64,000 bases of DNA. Origin: Antrihabitans cavernicola (GTDB lineage: Bacteria; Actinomycetota; Actinomycetes; Mycobacteriales; Mycobacteriaceae). The stretch covers positions 1 through 64,000 of the forward strand of contig NZ_VLNY01000015.1 in NCBI RefSeq assembly GCF_008297975.1, written 5' to 3'. Every line of letters starts with the position of its first letter. Within the stretch, counting starts at the first letter, position 1. Positions 24,090 through 32,541 of the stretch are shown piece after piece. Made by a program: the position numbers and the translations under genes. The notes under the pieces are model-generated. The model was not told the DNA's origin. It was given only the letters and a program-made list of their open reading frames with translations, and ran no database searches.

Positions 24090-24842
24090 TTGAACGGTGT
24101 GCATCCACACGGCGCACTCGCCAGGATTGACATCGACCGACCACCGGGATTTGCTACGTGGGTGACCGACAGCACCGCAGGCGAGTTCGTCACCGAGACA
24201 TTCGATTACGACGGTGGCAGGCAAGTCACCGTCTACGTTCCGCCCCGGCCGCCGGACGCCGTCGTGTTCGCCGGTGACGGCGCATCGATCGCGCGCTGGG
24301 GTGCAGTGCTCGAACGATCCGATGTCACATCCACGATGATCGTCGGCGTTCACCGCGCTGGTGACGACACGCTTCGACTCCACGAGTACTCACCGGATTT
24401 CGCCCCGAGCCGGTTCGACGCTCACGCGAGGTTCTTCGTCGACGAGGTCTGTCCATGGACAGCGGCGCGGTTCGACCTTGTGCTACCCAGCGAGCGAACG
24501 GCCGTGTGTGGGGCGTCGGCGAGCGGCGAACTTGCACTCGCTCTGGGGCTTCGGCGTCCCGATGTGTTCGGTGCCATCTTCTGCGCGTCGCCCGGTGCAG
24601 GCTATCGACCGCCTGCAGACCTGCCGAGTCCGGCGCCGCGTACGTACCTGGTCGCAGGCACGTCGGAGCCGTTCTTCCTCGACAACGCAATGCGATGGGC
24701 CGCAGCGCTCGGGGCCGCGGGTGCCGACGTGGTAATGGTCGAGCGGCCAGGGGCCCACGGTGACCCGTTCTGGCAGGAAGAGTTGCCGCTCATGCTCGCG
24801 TGGGCGTTCGGAGACCAGGTACGGCGCAGTCAGGTGAACTAA
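24090..24842 (+). CDS. Esterase family protein (PF00756-like, alpha/beta hydrolase)
   Basis: A protein of up to 250 residues resembling enterochelin esterase and esterase D. VCGASASGELALALGLRRPD holds the nucleophile elbow GASASGE (Ser about 146), VFGAIFCASPGAGYRPP follows, and RPGAHGDPFWQEELPLML contains the catalytic His. The oxyanion region is VVFAGDGASIARWG. The start is uncertain: TTG at 24090, GTG at 24099 and GTG at 24162 (VTDSTAGEF) are all in frame, and the shortest fits the family length best. It is divergent from ugpA, so a link with the sugar importer is possible but unproven. The stop overlaps the convergent YrdB gene by 4 bp. Confidence 0.8.
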   Translation: MNGVHPHGALARIDIDRPPGFATWVTDSTAGEFVTETFDYDGGRQVTVYVPPRPPDAVVFAGDGASIARWGAVLERSDVTSTMIVGVHRAGDDTLRLHEYSPDFAPSRFDAHARFFVDEVCPWTAARFDLVLPSERTAVCGASASGELALALGLRRPDVFGAIFCASPGAGYRPPADLPSPAPRTYLVAGTSEPFFLDNAMRWAAALGAAGADVVMVERPGAHGDPFWQEELPLMLAWAFGDQVRRSQVN

Positions 24843-25198
24843 CTTCGGCCGCGGGACAGCATGCCGAACACCCCGATCGCGACTACGGCGAACCCGATTC
24901 CCCACCAGGGCATTCCGGCGGCGACGCAGATGACAGCGGTGGTCGCGAACAGCACCGTCTGCACCAGTAAGCGTGCCGGGTTGGCGAGCCGCCGCGTCGA
25001 CGTCGGCGCCATCCAGATTCCCCACACGACACCGGCCGCGACGGGAAGAACGATCAGCGCAATCACTTTTGCCGGCGTCGCATCGAACAAGCGCCAGCCC
25101 GCGATCGCAAGGAGGACCAGCATCGCCATCTCGCACGCGAAGGCCACCACATCGAGCGGACCCGGCGTCGTTGTCCGAGATTCTGGCCGTGGGGTCAT
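24839..25198 (-). CDS. YrdB/DUF2568 family membrane protein
   Basis: A 119-residue protein with four hydrophobic segments. It shows the DUF2568 pattern: an N-terminal helix with VVAFACEMAMLVLLAIAGWR, then VAAGVVWGIWMAPTSTRRL and PARLLVQTVLFATTAVICVA. The family is common in Gram-positive bacteria and has no known function. The start ATG at 25198 gives a Pro/Thr-rich N-terminal tail of about 14 residues. Divergent from the gene at 25247. Confidence 0.8.
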   Translation of the reverse strand: MTPRPESRTTTPGPLDVVAFACEMAMLVLLAIAGWRLFDATPAKVIALIVLPVAAGVVWGIWMAPTSTRRLANPARLLVQTVLFATTAVICVAAGMPWWGIGFAVVAIGVFGMLSRGRS

Positions 25199-25246
25199 GT
25201 TCGGATAGTAGGCGCGCAGGGGGTGGGATGTGGAAAGTTCACGGGT

Positions 25247-25834
25247 GTGATCGCCGACCGCTTCCGCACCATCCTGGATTTCTACGAACGCGAACTTCCG
25301 ATCCAGCGCGCGGAGTACTCCCCCGCCGCCGACACCGCCGAGCTGGAGCGGCTACCTCCGCAATTGGTACCGCTCTTCGAGCTGTGCAACGGCACCGGCA
25401 GCTCCGGCGGATTCTTCGGCAACGACCTCCTGTCCGTCGCCGGACTCGAAGCGAGCCGCTCGGAATGGGAGCTGATCATCGCATCGTCGGACGATCCCGA
25501 CGGCGACTATCACGACGTCATCGAGAGTCGGTCGCCTGACGCGGTGTCTGCGCTGTACTGGAAGACCGGCTGGGTGCCGTTCTCCGTCGACGGCGGAGGA
25601 AACGGTTTCGCTCTGGACCTGGCACCCGAACCGGGCGGCACGATCGGTCAGATCATCAACTACGGTCCGGACGAGGACTACCGGGTCGTGGTGGCCGACT
25701 CACTGGAATCGTTCTTCGACAAGATCGTCGCACTGTTGGACGCAGGGGCGGCCGTCGTCGATCGAGATGCAGGCTGGGTGAACTTCGTCGTCGATGGGCG
25801 CGAGACCCATCTGCTGACCGCGCTGCGTGCCTAG
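25247..25834 (+). CDS. SMI1/KNR4-like hypothetical protein
   Basis: A 195-residue soluble, acidic protein. The N-terminal third (YSPAADTAELERLPPQLVPL, then FELCNGTGSSGGFFGNDLLS) and the later PVDGGG-type loop PFSVDGGGNGFALDLAPEPG are like SMI1/KNR4 (SUKH) fold proteins, which often act as immunity proteins or peptide-binding modules. The next part is IGQIINYGPDEDYRVVVADS. No toxin gene adjoins it, so an immunity role has no local support. GTG at 25247 follows TGGAAAG; another GTG at 25223 would lengthen it by eight residues. A strong terminator follows. Confidence 0.65.
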   Translation: MIADRFRTILDFYERELPIQRAEYSPAADTAELERLPPQLVPLFELCNGTGSSGGFFGNDLLSVAGLEASRSEWELIIASSDDPDGDYHDVIESRSPDAVSALYWKTGWVPFSVDGGGNGFALDLAPEPGGTIGQIINYGPDEDYRVVVADSLESFFDKIVALLDAGAAVVDRDAGWVNFVVDGRETHLLTALRA

Positions 25835-25843
25835 AGCAAAGAA

Positions 25844-25878
25844 AACTCGCCCAGGGCTCTCGTGAGCCTGGGCGAGTT
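25844..25878. terminator. Strong bidirectional hairpin terminator
   Basis: AACTCGCCCAGGGCTC (25844-25859) pairs with GAGCCTGGGCGAGTT (25864-25878) through a TCGT loop with one bulged G. A-rich and T-rich flanks on either side suit both the upstream forward gene and the convergent L,D-transpeptidase. Confidence 0.9.
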
Positions 25879-25902
25879 GTTCTTACGAGCGAAAGGGCGC
25901 TA

Positions 25903-26802
25903 TCAGGCGCCCTGGATGGTGACGTTGTCGCCTGCGCGCACGTTGTCGAAGAACCACTTGGCGTTCTCGGTGCTCAGGTTGATGCAGCCGTGGCTCACGT
26001 TCTGGTGGCCCTGCTGATCGACCGACCACGGTGCGGCGTGGACGAACACACCGTCCCAGGTGATGCGGGTGGCCCAGTCGACGTCCAGCTTGTAGCCCTC
26101 CGGCGAATCGACCGGCACGCCGTAGGTGGACGAATCCATCACCATGTGCGGAAGCTTCTCCAGCACCGGGAACGTGCCGTTGGGCGACTCGTGGCCCGGC
26201 TTGCCGAACGCGGCCGGGAACGTCTTCACGGTGTCGCCACCGATCTTGACCATGAACTTGTGGGTGGACGCGTCGCCGAGGCCCTCGAAGACGTCACTGA
26301 CCTGGAATGCGGTATGCGCACCCTGGGCGTCGACGTTGACGGTGGTGCCACGCGGCCAGTAGCTGTCCGGGCTCCACTTCAGCGAGCTGTCGTCGATCCA
26401 GTCGAAGTGACCGGGTGTGCCGCTGGAGGAGTTGATCTTGACCGCGGCTTCGGCAGCCGAACGGTCGGTGACCGGCGCGCTGTAGTGGATGTCGATGGCG
26501 CGAAGGCCGCCGACTACCTCACCGTTGGCCGGGCTGAGGCTCGGCGCCTGCGGTGCGGGCGGAAGGATTTCCTTCGGGACCGCAGGAAGCGGCGGCAGCT
26601 GCGCGCCCGGGGGAATCAACGAAGGAACACCGGGGATATCCGGGCCGCCGGGCCAGATCGGATCGGCCTGAGCGGGACCTGCCAGCGCCAAGCCGGTAGC
26701 GGCAACGCCGACGATCGCGAGGCCGATGCGGGCACTCCGACGGCTCACCCGCGGGGAGTCGCTCGTACGCACATGCTTCAGTCTCATACTTTTCCCTGCC
26801 AT
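25903..26802 (-). CDS. L,D-transpeptidase (YkuD) with Ig-like domain
   Basis: A 299-residue exported enzyme forming 3-3 peptidoglycan cross-links or linking proteins to peptidoglycan. It has an N-terminal basic stretch and hydrophobic signal segment ending near AGPAQADP, a Pro-rich linker (about 50-85), an Ig-like domain (about 88-165, from LSPANGEVVGGLRAIDIHY) and the YkuD catalytic domain. The active site HGCINL with Cys near 270 and the following STENAKWFF are intact, as is FVHAAPW. ATG at 26802 follows GAGGGA. It resembles mycobacterial LdtA/LdtB-type proteins; no lipobox is seen. A TGGGTC-CC-GACCCA palindrome (26852-26865) lies about 50 bp upstream. Confidence 0.92.
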   Translation of the reverse strand: MAGKSMRLKHVRTSDSPRVSRRSARIGLAIVGVAATGLALAGPAQADPIWPGGPDIPGVPSLIPPGAQLPPLPAVPKEILPPAPQAPSLSPANGEVVGGLRAIDIHYSAPVTDRSAAEAAVKINSSSGTPGHFDWIDDSSLKWSPDSYWPRGTTVNVDAQGAHTAFQVSDVFEGLGDASTHKFMVKIGGDTVKTFPAAFGKPGHESPNGTFPVLEKLPHMVMDSSTYGVPVDSPEGYKLDVDWATRITWDGVFVHAAPWSVDQQGHQNVSHGCINLSTENAKWFFDNVRAGDNVTIQGA

Positions 26803-26851
26803 TCTTTGTCCCTCGTTCGCACGCACTCGCGAGCGGAGATTCAGCGGTAAT

Positions 26852-26865
26852 TGGGTCCCGACCCA
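26852..26865. promoter_or_regulatory. TGGGTC-CC-GACCCA palindrome upstream of L,D-transpeptidase
   Basis: A perfect 6-2-6 inverted repeat 49 bp before the start codon at 26802, where an operator would be expected. AT-rich sequence farther upstream (26870-26885) could hold the promoter. Its binding protein is unknown. Confidence 0.35.
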
Positions 26866-26951
26866 TAGCCATTAACACATAACGATATGGCATAGGCCAA
26901 TCGCAATGCGCCTCAGAGGGTCACTACTGGTGCTCATGTGACACGAGTAAC

Positions 26952-28334
26952 TCAATGAGGCAAAAATTCGTTCGCTGTCTTCATGTCATCGACCTCGAAA
27001 ATAATTGAACGCCTCGGGCTCGTCGCGATGTTGTGCGGAACCGAAATCGGCGCCGGACGACGGAGCGCTCGCGCGGGCAGCGCGAGGCGCGCACGCGAGA
27101 GAATCGTCGCGACGACGATCCGCATCTCGTACTCGGCAAGAGCGAAGCCGACACAACGACGGTGCCCCCCGCCGAAGGGTGCGTACTCGAACGGGGTGAA
27201 CCGGGCGCCGACGAACCGGTCGGGGTCGAACGCCGTCGGATCCGTCCACACGTCGCGGTGCGAGTGCAGCAGCGGCAACACGATGCCGACTATGCCGCCC
27301 GCCGGTGCCGCGAATCCGTCGACCGTGAGCGGCTCGGTGAGTTTGCGCAGAATGATGGGCACGGCCGGATGCAGGCGCAGCGTCTCGTGGCATACGGCGT
27401 CCAGATAGGGCAGTTTCGCGATCAGCTCCGGCGCCGGATCCGGACCGAGGGACTCGATCTCGTCGAGCACGCGTTCCAGAACGTCGGGGGCGCGGAGGAG
27501 ATGAAACAGCGCCCAGGTCACCGACGTCGCCGTCGTTTCGTGCCCGGCAACCAGCAGCGAACGCAGTTGTTCTCGCAGATCCGCGTCGTCGATCGCGGAG
27601 CCGTCCTCGTAGCGCGAAGCGAGAAGCATGCTGAGGATGTCGGTGCGGTCCGAGTCGACCTCGGAGCGCCGGTGTGCGACGTCCTCGGCGAGCAACGCGT
27701 CGAATTCGGCACGGAGCCGCACGAACCTGTCCCACGGGCCATGCCCAAGCAGGCTTCGCCGCAGGACGGGGGCCAGCATCAACGCGCCCGTGTAGGAGCC
27801 GAGGAAATCGGCGACGGTGCGGGTGTACTCGTCGCGTCGGGCATGGCTGTCCACACCGAAGACAGCTTCGAGAATGACGCGCAGCGTGATGGCCCGCGAT
27901 GCTGCCCGCGCATCGATGCGGTCGCCGGCCTTCCACGTCGACATCTCCTGAACCGCGGAGTCGCGAATCAGGCGCCCGTACGCGCGCATCCGCTCACCGT
28001 GAAACGGTGGCATCATCAGCGCCCGGTCACGACGATGCCGCTCACCGGAGATCAGGATCATCGAGGCGTCGCCCACGAGCGGGCCGATCGGGTTGGGTCG
28101 TGGCGGTTCCAGAATGTCCACCGGTGCGCGAAACACGTCGCGTGCACCGTCGGGATTGCTGGTGAACAGCACAGGTGTGAATCCGGGAAAACGAACGAGG
28201 AACGTGTCACCGTCGCGTGCGCGTCGCCACCTGAAGTACCGGTCGGGGTTCAGGCTCGCGGCGATCGCATGCACGACGGAGAGCCGGGGCGCGCGCGGCG
28301 GCGTTCCGGCCGGTCGAATTGTCGTGACTGCCAT
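26952..28334 (-). CDS. Cytochrome P450
   Basis: A 460-residue heme monooxygenase of the larger, eukaryote-like size class that includes mycobacterial CYP135/CYP138-type enzymes. The I-helix oxygen-binding motif is AGHETT (263-268), the K-helix ExxR is ETLR (317-320), and the heme-binding loop is FGGGHRRCVG with Cys394. PERF-region sequence is DPDRFVG. No membrane anchor is present, so it should be cytosolic and need a separate ferredoxin/reductase; none is encoded nearby. It is the last gene of a probable operon after the serine hydrolase and dodecin (gaps of 23 and 37 bp). Substrate unknown; lipid-like substrates are common in this group. Confidence 0.93.
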   Translation of the reverse strand: MAVTTIRPAGTPPRAPRLSVVHAIAASLNPDRYFRWRRARDGDTFLVRFPGFTPVLFTSNPDGARDVFRAPVDILEPPRPNPIGPLVGDASMILISGERHRRDRALMMPPFHGERMRAYGRLIRDSAVQEMSTWKAGDRIDARAASRAITLRVILEAVFGVDSHARRDEYTRTVADFLGSYTGALMLAPVLRRSLLGHGPWDRFVRLRAEFDALLAEDVAHRRSEVDSDRTDILSMLLASRYEDGSAIDDADLREQLRSLLVAGHETTATSVTWALFHLLRAPDVLERVLDEIESLGPDPAPELIAKLPYLDAVCHETLRLHPAVPIILRKLTEPLTVDGFAAPAGGIVGIVLPLLHSHRDVWTDPTAFDPDRFVGARFTPFEYAPFGGGHRRCVGFALAEYEMRIVVATILSRARLALPARALRRPAPISVPHNIATSPRRSIIFEVDDMKTANEFLPH

Positions 28335-28371
28335 AGAAACATCACGAGACAGCGACCCAGCGAGTTCAGAT

Positions 28372-28587
28372 CTACTCGTTGGGGTCGAGGCGGAAGCCCA
28401 CCTTCAGCGTCACCTGCGTGTGCGCCACCGCGCCGTCCTCGATATGCCCACGAGTGCCGATCACCTCGAACCATTCGAGATTGCGCATGGTGGTCCCGGC
28501 CCGCTTGATCGCGTTGGCGATGGCGTCGTCGACACCCGTCGACGACGATCCGACCACCTCGATGACCCGATATACGTGATCGCCCAT
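28372..28587 (-). CDS. Dodecin
   Basis: A 71-residue flavin-binding protein that assembles into a hollow dodecamer and stores or buffers riboflavin/FMN and often CoA. The sequence [20 protein letters not shown] followed by [20 protein letters not shown], with the Trp that stacks on flavin, and [10 protein letters not shown] at the end covers the whole fold. ATG at 28587 has a perfect GGAGG at good spacing; a GTG/ATG farther upstream at 28599 would contain that site. It sits between a serine hydrolase and a P450; a flavin store next to a monooxygenase is suggestive. Confidence 0.93.
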   Translation of the reverse strand: MGDHVYRVIEVVGSSSTGVDDAIANAIKRAGTTMRNLEWFEVIGTRGHIEDGAVAHTQVTLKVGFRLDPNE

Positions 28588-28610
28588 CACTACCTCCATC
28601 GGTCGTACTG

Positions 28611-29819
28611 CTACTGGTCCTGCCTGGTCGTGATCGCCCGCGCGGTTGCGCCGAGACGTGCCAGCCGCAGATCGCCGAGCGCCGTGAGGCTCCCGCCGAG
28701 ACGATTGGTGACGAACGCCAACGACATTCCGGTTTCCGGATCGGCGTACGCACCCGACCCACCCATACCGTAATGCCCGAATGCCTTGTGCGGCTGGGAT
28801 TTCGCCATCAGCACCGGCCGGTGATAGCCGAGGGTGAAGCTGACCGGATAGCCGAGCACGTAGTCGTAGTGGCCGGCTACCTGTCGAGTACCGATCTGTT
28901 CGATCGTCTCCGGTTTCAGCAGCGTCCGGCCGTCGACTTCACCGTTGTTCGCCAAGGCTCCGTACATCTTCGCCAGCGCCCGTGCCGAGAACACACCGTT
29001 CCAGCCAGGCATCACGGACTCGTGCACCCTGGGGTCGCGAACCAATTTGTCGAAGCCCTCGGGCATCCCCGCCTCGGCCAGACCGCGCACCGGCCGCACC
29101 AGCGAAATGACGGATGATGCTATGCCCCATTTGATTCCGGGCGGGTTGATGTGCGGGAAGATCTTTGCGATCCGGTCGCGTCGGCCCTCCGGCACCACGT
29201 ACCAGAACTCGTCCTCGCCGAGGACGTCGGCGATCTCGGTGCGCAGAACGTCGATGAACGGGGTGCCGGTGACCCGATGCACGATCTCGGCGACCAGCCA
29301 ACCGAACGTGATCGCGTGATACCCCGACGTGCGGAGCCGCCGCGGATCGGCGGGACAGGCCTCGAGTGCGGCAATCACCCTGTCGTAGTCGAGAATGCCC
29401 GCGCTGCCGGGAACCAACCCTTTCGCGCGATGCAACCCCGCGCGGTGGGTCAGCACGTCGCGCACCGTGATGTCCGCCTTGCCTGCCTGGGCGAATTCCG
29501 GCCAGTAGGTGGCAACGGGCAGGTCGTAGTCGATCAGTCCGCGCTCGGCGATGCGGTGCAAGACGGTCGATGCGACGCCCTTACCGGTGGAGAACGCCAT
29601 CGCGACCGAGTTGCGATTCCAGCGTTTGTCGCGATCGGCCCAACCAGCCCAGATGTCGACAACAGGTTCACCGTCCTGGTAGACGGCCAGTGCCGCGCCA
29701 CCTTGGCCCGGCTCGCGGTACATGCTGAAGAACTGATCGGCCAGCGGAAGATAGTCGGACTCGACGAGCATCTCGGTGGGCGACGTTGCGGCACGCCCGC
29801 GGCTGTCGTGCATCGTCAT
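28611..29819 (-). CDS. Beta-lactamase-fold serine hydrolase (EstB-like)
   Basis: A 402-residue class C beta-lactamase-type esterase. [10 protein letters not shown] contains the nucleophile SxxK (Ser about 78). [15 protein letters not shown] is the Tyr motif as in EstB-type esterases, and the C-terminal [20 protein letters not shown] replaces KTG with a GMGG loop. No signal peptide is seen, so it is probably cytosolic, unlike true beta-lactamases. Substrate is likely a short or medium ester. It is the first gene of a unit with dodecin and the P450. ATG at 29819 has only weak ribosome-binding sequence. Confidence 0.88.
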   Translation of the reverse strand: MTMHDSRGRAATSPTEMLVESDYLPLADQFFSMYREPGQGGAALAVYQDGEPVVDIWAGWADRDKRWNRNSVAMAFSTGKGVASTVLHRIAERGLIDYDLPVATYWPEFAQAGKADITVRDVLTHRAGLHRAKGLVPGSAGILDYDRVIAALEACPADPRRLRTSGYHAITFGWLVAEIVHRVTGTPFIDVLRTEIADVLGEDEFWYVVPEGRRDRIAKIFPHINPPGIKWGIASSVISLVRPVRGLAEAGMPEGFDKLVRDPRVHESVMPGWNGVFSARALAKMYGALANNGEVDGRTLLKPETIEQIGTRQVAGHYDYVLGYPVSFTLGYHRPVLMAKSQPHKAFGHYGMGGSGAYADPETGMSLAFVTNRLGGSLTALGDLRLARLGATARAITTRQDQ

Positions 29820-29923
29820 CAGAGCGCTCCGATCTATACAGGAGTGAGCCTATAACTGGATGCAGCGTACTGCGGGACGGTGTTTCGGCACGTTTGCCAG
29901 ACCGCGCGCCGAGAAACCGATCG

Positions 29924-30421
29924 CTAGCCGGTCCGCCAGGATCCGAATCCGGTAGCGACGCACGCGCGCCCGGTCATGACATTGATAGCAAACGCAGAGT
30001 TACCTTGGCACAGAACGCCCTCCGGGACATCTCCGACCAGGGCCTGCGAGCCGCCGAGCGCAACGGCGAGTGACAGCGATCCCGTACCGACCGAGGTGAT
30101 CGCGACGCTCTTAGGTCCGACGCCCACCGCGGTCGGCATTCCGACTCCACCTTCGCTGGCGCCGACGCCGCCGTCCATACCGATGCCCAGTGCCCGCGCA
30201 CCCTCGACTGCCTTGGCATATCCGATGCCGTTGATGCCGTAAGCGGTTGCGTTTCCCGCAGTACTCGAGTCTGCTCCGCAGGCAACCTGGCCGTCGATTC
30301 GAGTCACGTTCTTGCCGTCCGCCGAATGACATTCGAGGTTGGCCGCGCCTGCCGTTGCGGGCATGCCGACGACCGCCCCCAACGCCATGGCCGAGCATGC
30401 GATCACTCCAAGCATCTTCAT
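29924..30421 (-). CDS. Secreted Gly/Ala-rich protein, possibly DUF6764 family
   Basis: A 165-residue protein with a signal peptide (KMLGVIACSAMALGAVVGMP, cleavage near AGAAN). The mature part is a repetitive Gly-rich sequence with four Cys that may pair: LECHSADGK, QVACGADSS, GVLCQGNSA and GRACVATGF. The centre (GINGIGYAKAVEGARALGIG, MPTAVGVGPKSVAITSVGTG) reads like a left-handed beta-roll with short hydrophobic repeats. I associate this with the actinobacterial DUF6764 group, without certainty. Function is unknown. The upstream region contains a 27-bp perfect hairpin and a dense set of GAACG/CGTTC half-sites. Confidence 0.7.
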   Translation of the reverse strand: MKMLGVIACSAMALGAVVGMPATAGAANLECHSADGKNVTRIDGQVACGADSSTAGNATAYGINGIGYAKAVEGARALGIGMDGGVGASEGGVGMPTAVGVGPKSVAITSVGTGSLSLAVALGGSQALVGDVPEGVLCQGNSAFAINVMTGRACVATGFGSWRTG

Positions 30422-30477
30422 GACGTCACCTTCCCCTCGTCATCCGCTGAGCTAGCTGCCAGCATACCCACACTTAC

Positions 30478-30504
30478 CGACCTGATCGAATCTCGATCAG
30501 GTCG
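30478..30504. promoter_or_regulatory. Perfect 12-3-12 inverted repeat
   Basis: CGACCTGATCGA (30478-30489) and TCGATCAGGTCG (30493-30504) are perfect complements around ATC. The centre lies about 70 bp before the start at 30421, an operator-like position. A terminator for ligC is possible but there is no T-run. Confidence 0.55.
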
Positions 30505-30557
30505 CATACCGGCTACGAATTCCTACGATTTCGACCACCCCTGGAGCCCTTCACGCG

Positions 30558-30608
30558 GAGTGAACGGAGCGTTCACTCGATCGAACGCAACGAACGTGCC
30601 GTTCACTC
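30558..30608. promoter_or_regulatory. Cluster of GTGAACG/CGTTCAC sites
   Basis: AGTGAACG-GAG-CGTTCACT (30559-30577) is a perfect 8-3-8 inverted repeat. GAACG (30583-30587), GAACG (30592-30596) and CGTTCAC (30600-30606) follow. GAGTGAACGG also pairs with CCGTTCACTC at 30599-30608. This looks like several binding sites for one dimeric repressor. Confidence 0.5.
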
Positions 30609-30761
30609 ACTAGGTCATTCGTCCAGCACGATCGGACGGATGGGTACAACCGGCAACCTTCTTCGAGCGTTCACGCTGCGGCTTTACCGACTGGCTACTT
30701 CATAGCACTCGTCTCCGGCAAAACAGGCGGCACCATCTCCCGCAAACTTCCGGCAGCCGAC

Positions 30762-31808
30762 TCACTTACCGCCGGCGAGAACGTCCGAAAAGTCGTAGCG
30801 AACCGGGACGTCGAGTTGGAAGTACGTGCACGATTCCGGATCACGATCCGGCCGCCACCGCAGGAATCTCGCAGCGTGGCGAAGTCGATCGCCTTCCATC
30901 TGGTCGTACGCCACCTCGACCACGCGCTCGTGGCGCAGCGGCACCCAACTGCGATCGTTGCCGGAGTTCCACCGATTCAGCTCGCCGTCTGAAACCACGT
31001 CGTCGCCGACGCGCAACGGCTGAAATTCCGCCAGCAGCTCCTTGCGACGAACCTCGGTGAATGCCGATGCGCCGCCGATCATTCGGATCTCGCCGTCCTG
31101 ATACAGCCCAAGCAGCATCGACCCGATCCCGTCGATGCTCTTGTGCATCCGATAGCCGATGACCACGCAGTCGGCGGTGCGCGCGTGCTTGACCTTGATC
31201 ATCTCGCGCTTGTCCGGGACGTACTTGCCGTCGAGCTTCTTGGCGATCACACCGTCGAGCCCCGCGCCTTCGAACGCCTCGAACCAGTCTTGCGCTGTCG
31301 CAGCATCTTCCGTCGCCGAGCTCGCATGGCACGTCGGACCGTCGCCGATGATCTCGAGCAACTTCTCGCGTCGCGTTCGCAGGGGCTCGCCGGTCAGGTC
31401 GTCGTCACCGAGTGCCAAGAGATCGAATGCGACGAACTGTGCAGGCGTCTCTTCCGCCAGTTTCCGAACGCGCGACTCCGCTGGATGGATGCGCTGCGAC
31501 AGCGCCTCCCAATCGAGCCGGGTGCGACCGTCGATCTCCCGCGGCACCACCACCTCGCCGTCGACGACGACGCGTTCCGGCAGCTCCGCCTGCGCCGCCT
31601 CGACCAATTCCGGAAAGTATCGAGCCAGATCCTTACCGTTCCTCGACGCGATGTACACCTCGGCGCCGTCGCGGAAGATGATCGCCCGGAACCCGTCCCA
31701 CTTCGGTTCGTAGAGCCAGGTCGGCTGCTCGTCGGCGGGCTGCTCGGGCACCACTTTCGCGGGCTTGGCGAGCATGGGTTTGATGGGCGCAGTGAGTGGC
31801 AGATTCAC
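30762..31808 (-). CDS. ligC: ATP-dependent DNA ligase LigC
   Basis: A 348-residue ATP-dependent ligase with only the nucleotidyltransferase and OB domains. The adenylated Lys is Lys36 in YEPKWDGFRA; DGEVVVP, FVAFDLLAL, GLDGVIAKKLDGKY and MIKVKHARTADCV are the further nucleotidyltransferase motifs. The C-terminal OB part ends with the motif-like WRPDRDPESCTYFQLD. Sequence and length closely match mycobacterial LigC (Rv3731), which seals single-strand breaks and works in repair alongside the main LigA. GTG at 31808 (MNLPLTAPIKPMLAK) is chosen by similarity to that N-terminus, although the GGGGA lies very close to it. It is a single gene, divergent from the lipoprotein at 31906. Confidence 0.93.
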   Translation of the reverse strand: MNLPLTAPIKPMLAKPAKVVPEQPADEQPTWLYEPKWDGFRAIIFRDGAEVYIASRNGKDLARYFPELVEAAQAELPERVVVDGEVVVPREIDGRTRLDWEALSQRIHPAESRVRKLAEETPAQFVAFDLLALGDDDLTGEPLRTRREKLLEIIGDGPTCHASSATEDAATAQDWFEAFEGAGLDGVIAKKLDGKYVPDKREMIKVKHARTADCVVIGYRMHKSIDGIGSMLLGLYQDGEIRMIGGASAFTEVRRKELLAEFQPLRVGDDVVSDGELNRWNSGNDRSWVPLRHERVVEVAYDQMEGDRLRHAARFLRWRPDRDPESCTYFQLDVPVRYDFSDVLAGGK

Positions 31809-31905
31809 TCCCCAATCATGACAGCTCGTTCGGCTCGACAACTTTGCCAAGACATGGTGTATTCATATCGAACAGTTTCAGCTGTTGTGGAGTAAAGGAT
31901 CGATC

Positions 31906-32541
31906 GTGCCCGCACGTAATGCGCGCCTTCGCGCTGTATTTCTCACATTTGTTGCCATCCTCGCCTTGATCGTCAGCGGCTGCGGGTCGGAGGTGACCGG
32001 CAGCGCGCAACCGGTGGCAGGCGGGCTGATCGACGCAACCGCACCGACCACCAAGGCGCCCAACAGCAAGCCTTCAGCGCCCACCCGCACCAAACCGTCT
32101 GCGCCGACCGGTCAGATCGGCCGCGACACCGGTGGCGACGTCGACTTCGAGGTCGCGATCGGCGAGTGCGTCAGGCTCGGTGGCACCGTGACCGATGCGA
32201 CGATCGACCACGCCGCCTGCGGTAGCAACGATTCCAACTACAAGGTGATCGCCAAGGCACCCACCAACGCGCAATGCGTCAGCGATGCCGACTCCTACTA
32301 CTACGAAACGCTCGGCGGCGAGGAGCAAGGTGCCCTCTGCCTCGACATCGACTGGGTGGTGGGTGGATGCATGGATCTCTCGGGTGACGATCCGCAGCGA
32401 ATGGATTGCAGCGCAACCACATCAGACGGCGTCAAGGTGGCGGAGATCCAGCAGAACGTCGACGACGTCGACGGCTGCCCGACCTCCGGCGGATTCCTCT
32501 ACGAGGCACGCCGTTTCGTCGTCTGCACCGACGATCTCTAG
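31906..32541 (+). CDS. LppU-like lipoprotein
   Basis: A 211-residue lipoprotein. The signal peptide is followed by lipobox VSGC (Cys near 24), a Thr/Pro/Ser-rich linker (about 40-72), and a compact domain with six or more Cys starting IGECVRLGGTVTDATIDHAA and containing NYKVIAKAPTNAQCV and YYYETLGG. This order matches the LppU/SCO3897 family in Actinobacteria, whose function is unknown. GTG at 31906 follows AAAGGA; the upstream TTG at 31885 has no site. The stop overlaps the convergent hydrolase by 4 bp. Confidence 0.85.
   Translation: MPARNARLRAVFLTFVAILALIVSGCGSEVTGSAQPVAGGLIDATAPTTKAPNSKPSAPTRTKPSAPTGQIGRDTGGDVDFEVAIGECVRLGGTVTDATIDHAACGSNDSNYKVIAKAPTNAQCVSDADSYYYETLGGEEQGALCLDIDWVVGGCMDLSGDDPQRMDCSATTSDGVKVAEIQQNVDDVDGCPTSGGFLYEARRFVVCTDDL

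Larger units (their letters stand above)
30422..30761. other. 340-bp intergenic region rich in inverted repeats
   Basis: No coding region is recognisable between the secreted-protein gene and ligC. It contains a 12-3-12 inverted repeat (30478-30504), a cluster of GTGAACG/CGTTCAC sites (30558-30608) and one further GAGCGTTCAC (30665-30674). Since both flanking genes are on the reverse strand, it is the 5' region of the gene at 29924-30421. Confidence 0.7.

Noticed and set aside
25247-25834. Toxin-immunity pair based on the SMI1/KNR4-like protein
   Set aside because: No toxin, WXG100 or secretion gene lies next to it; the neighbours are a small membrane protein and an L,D-transpeptidase.
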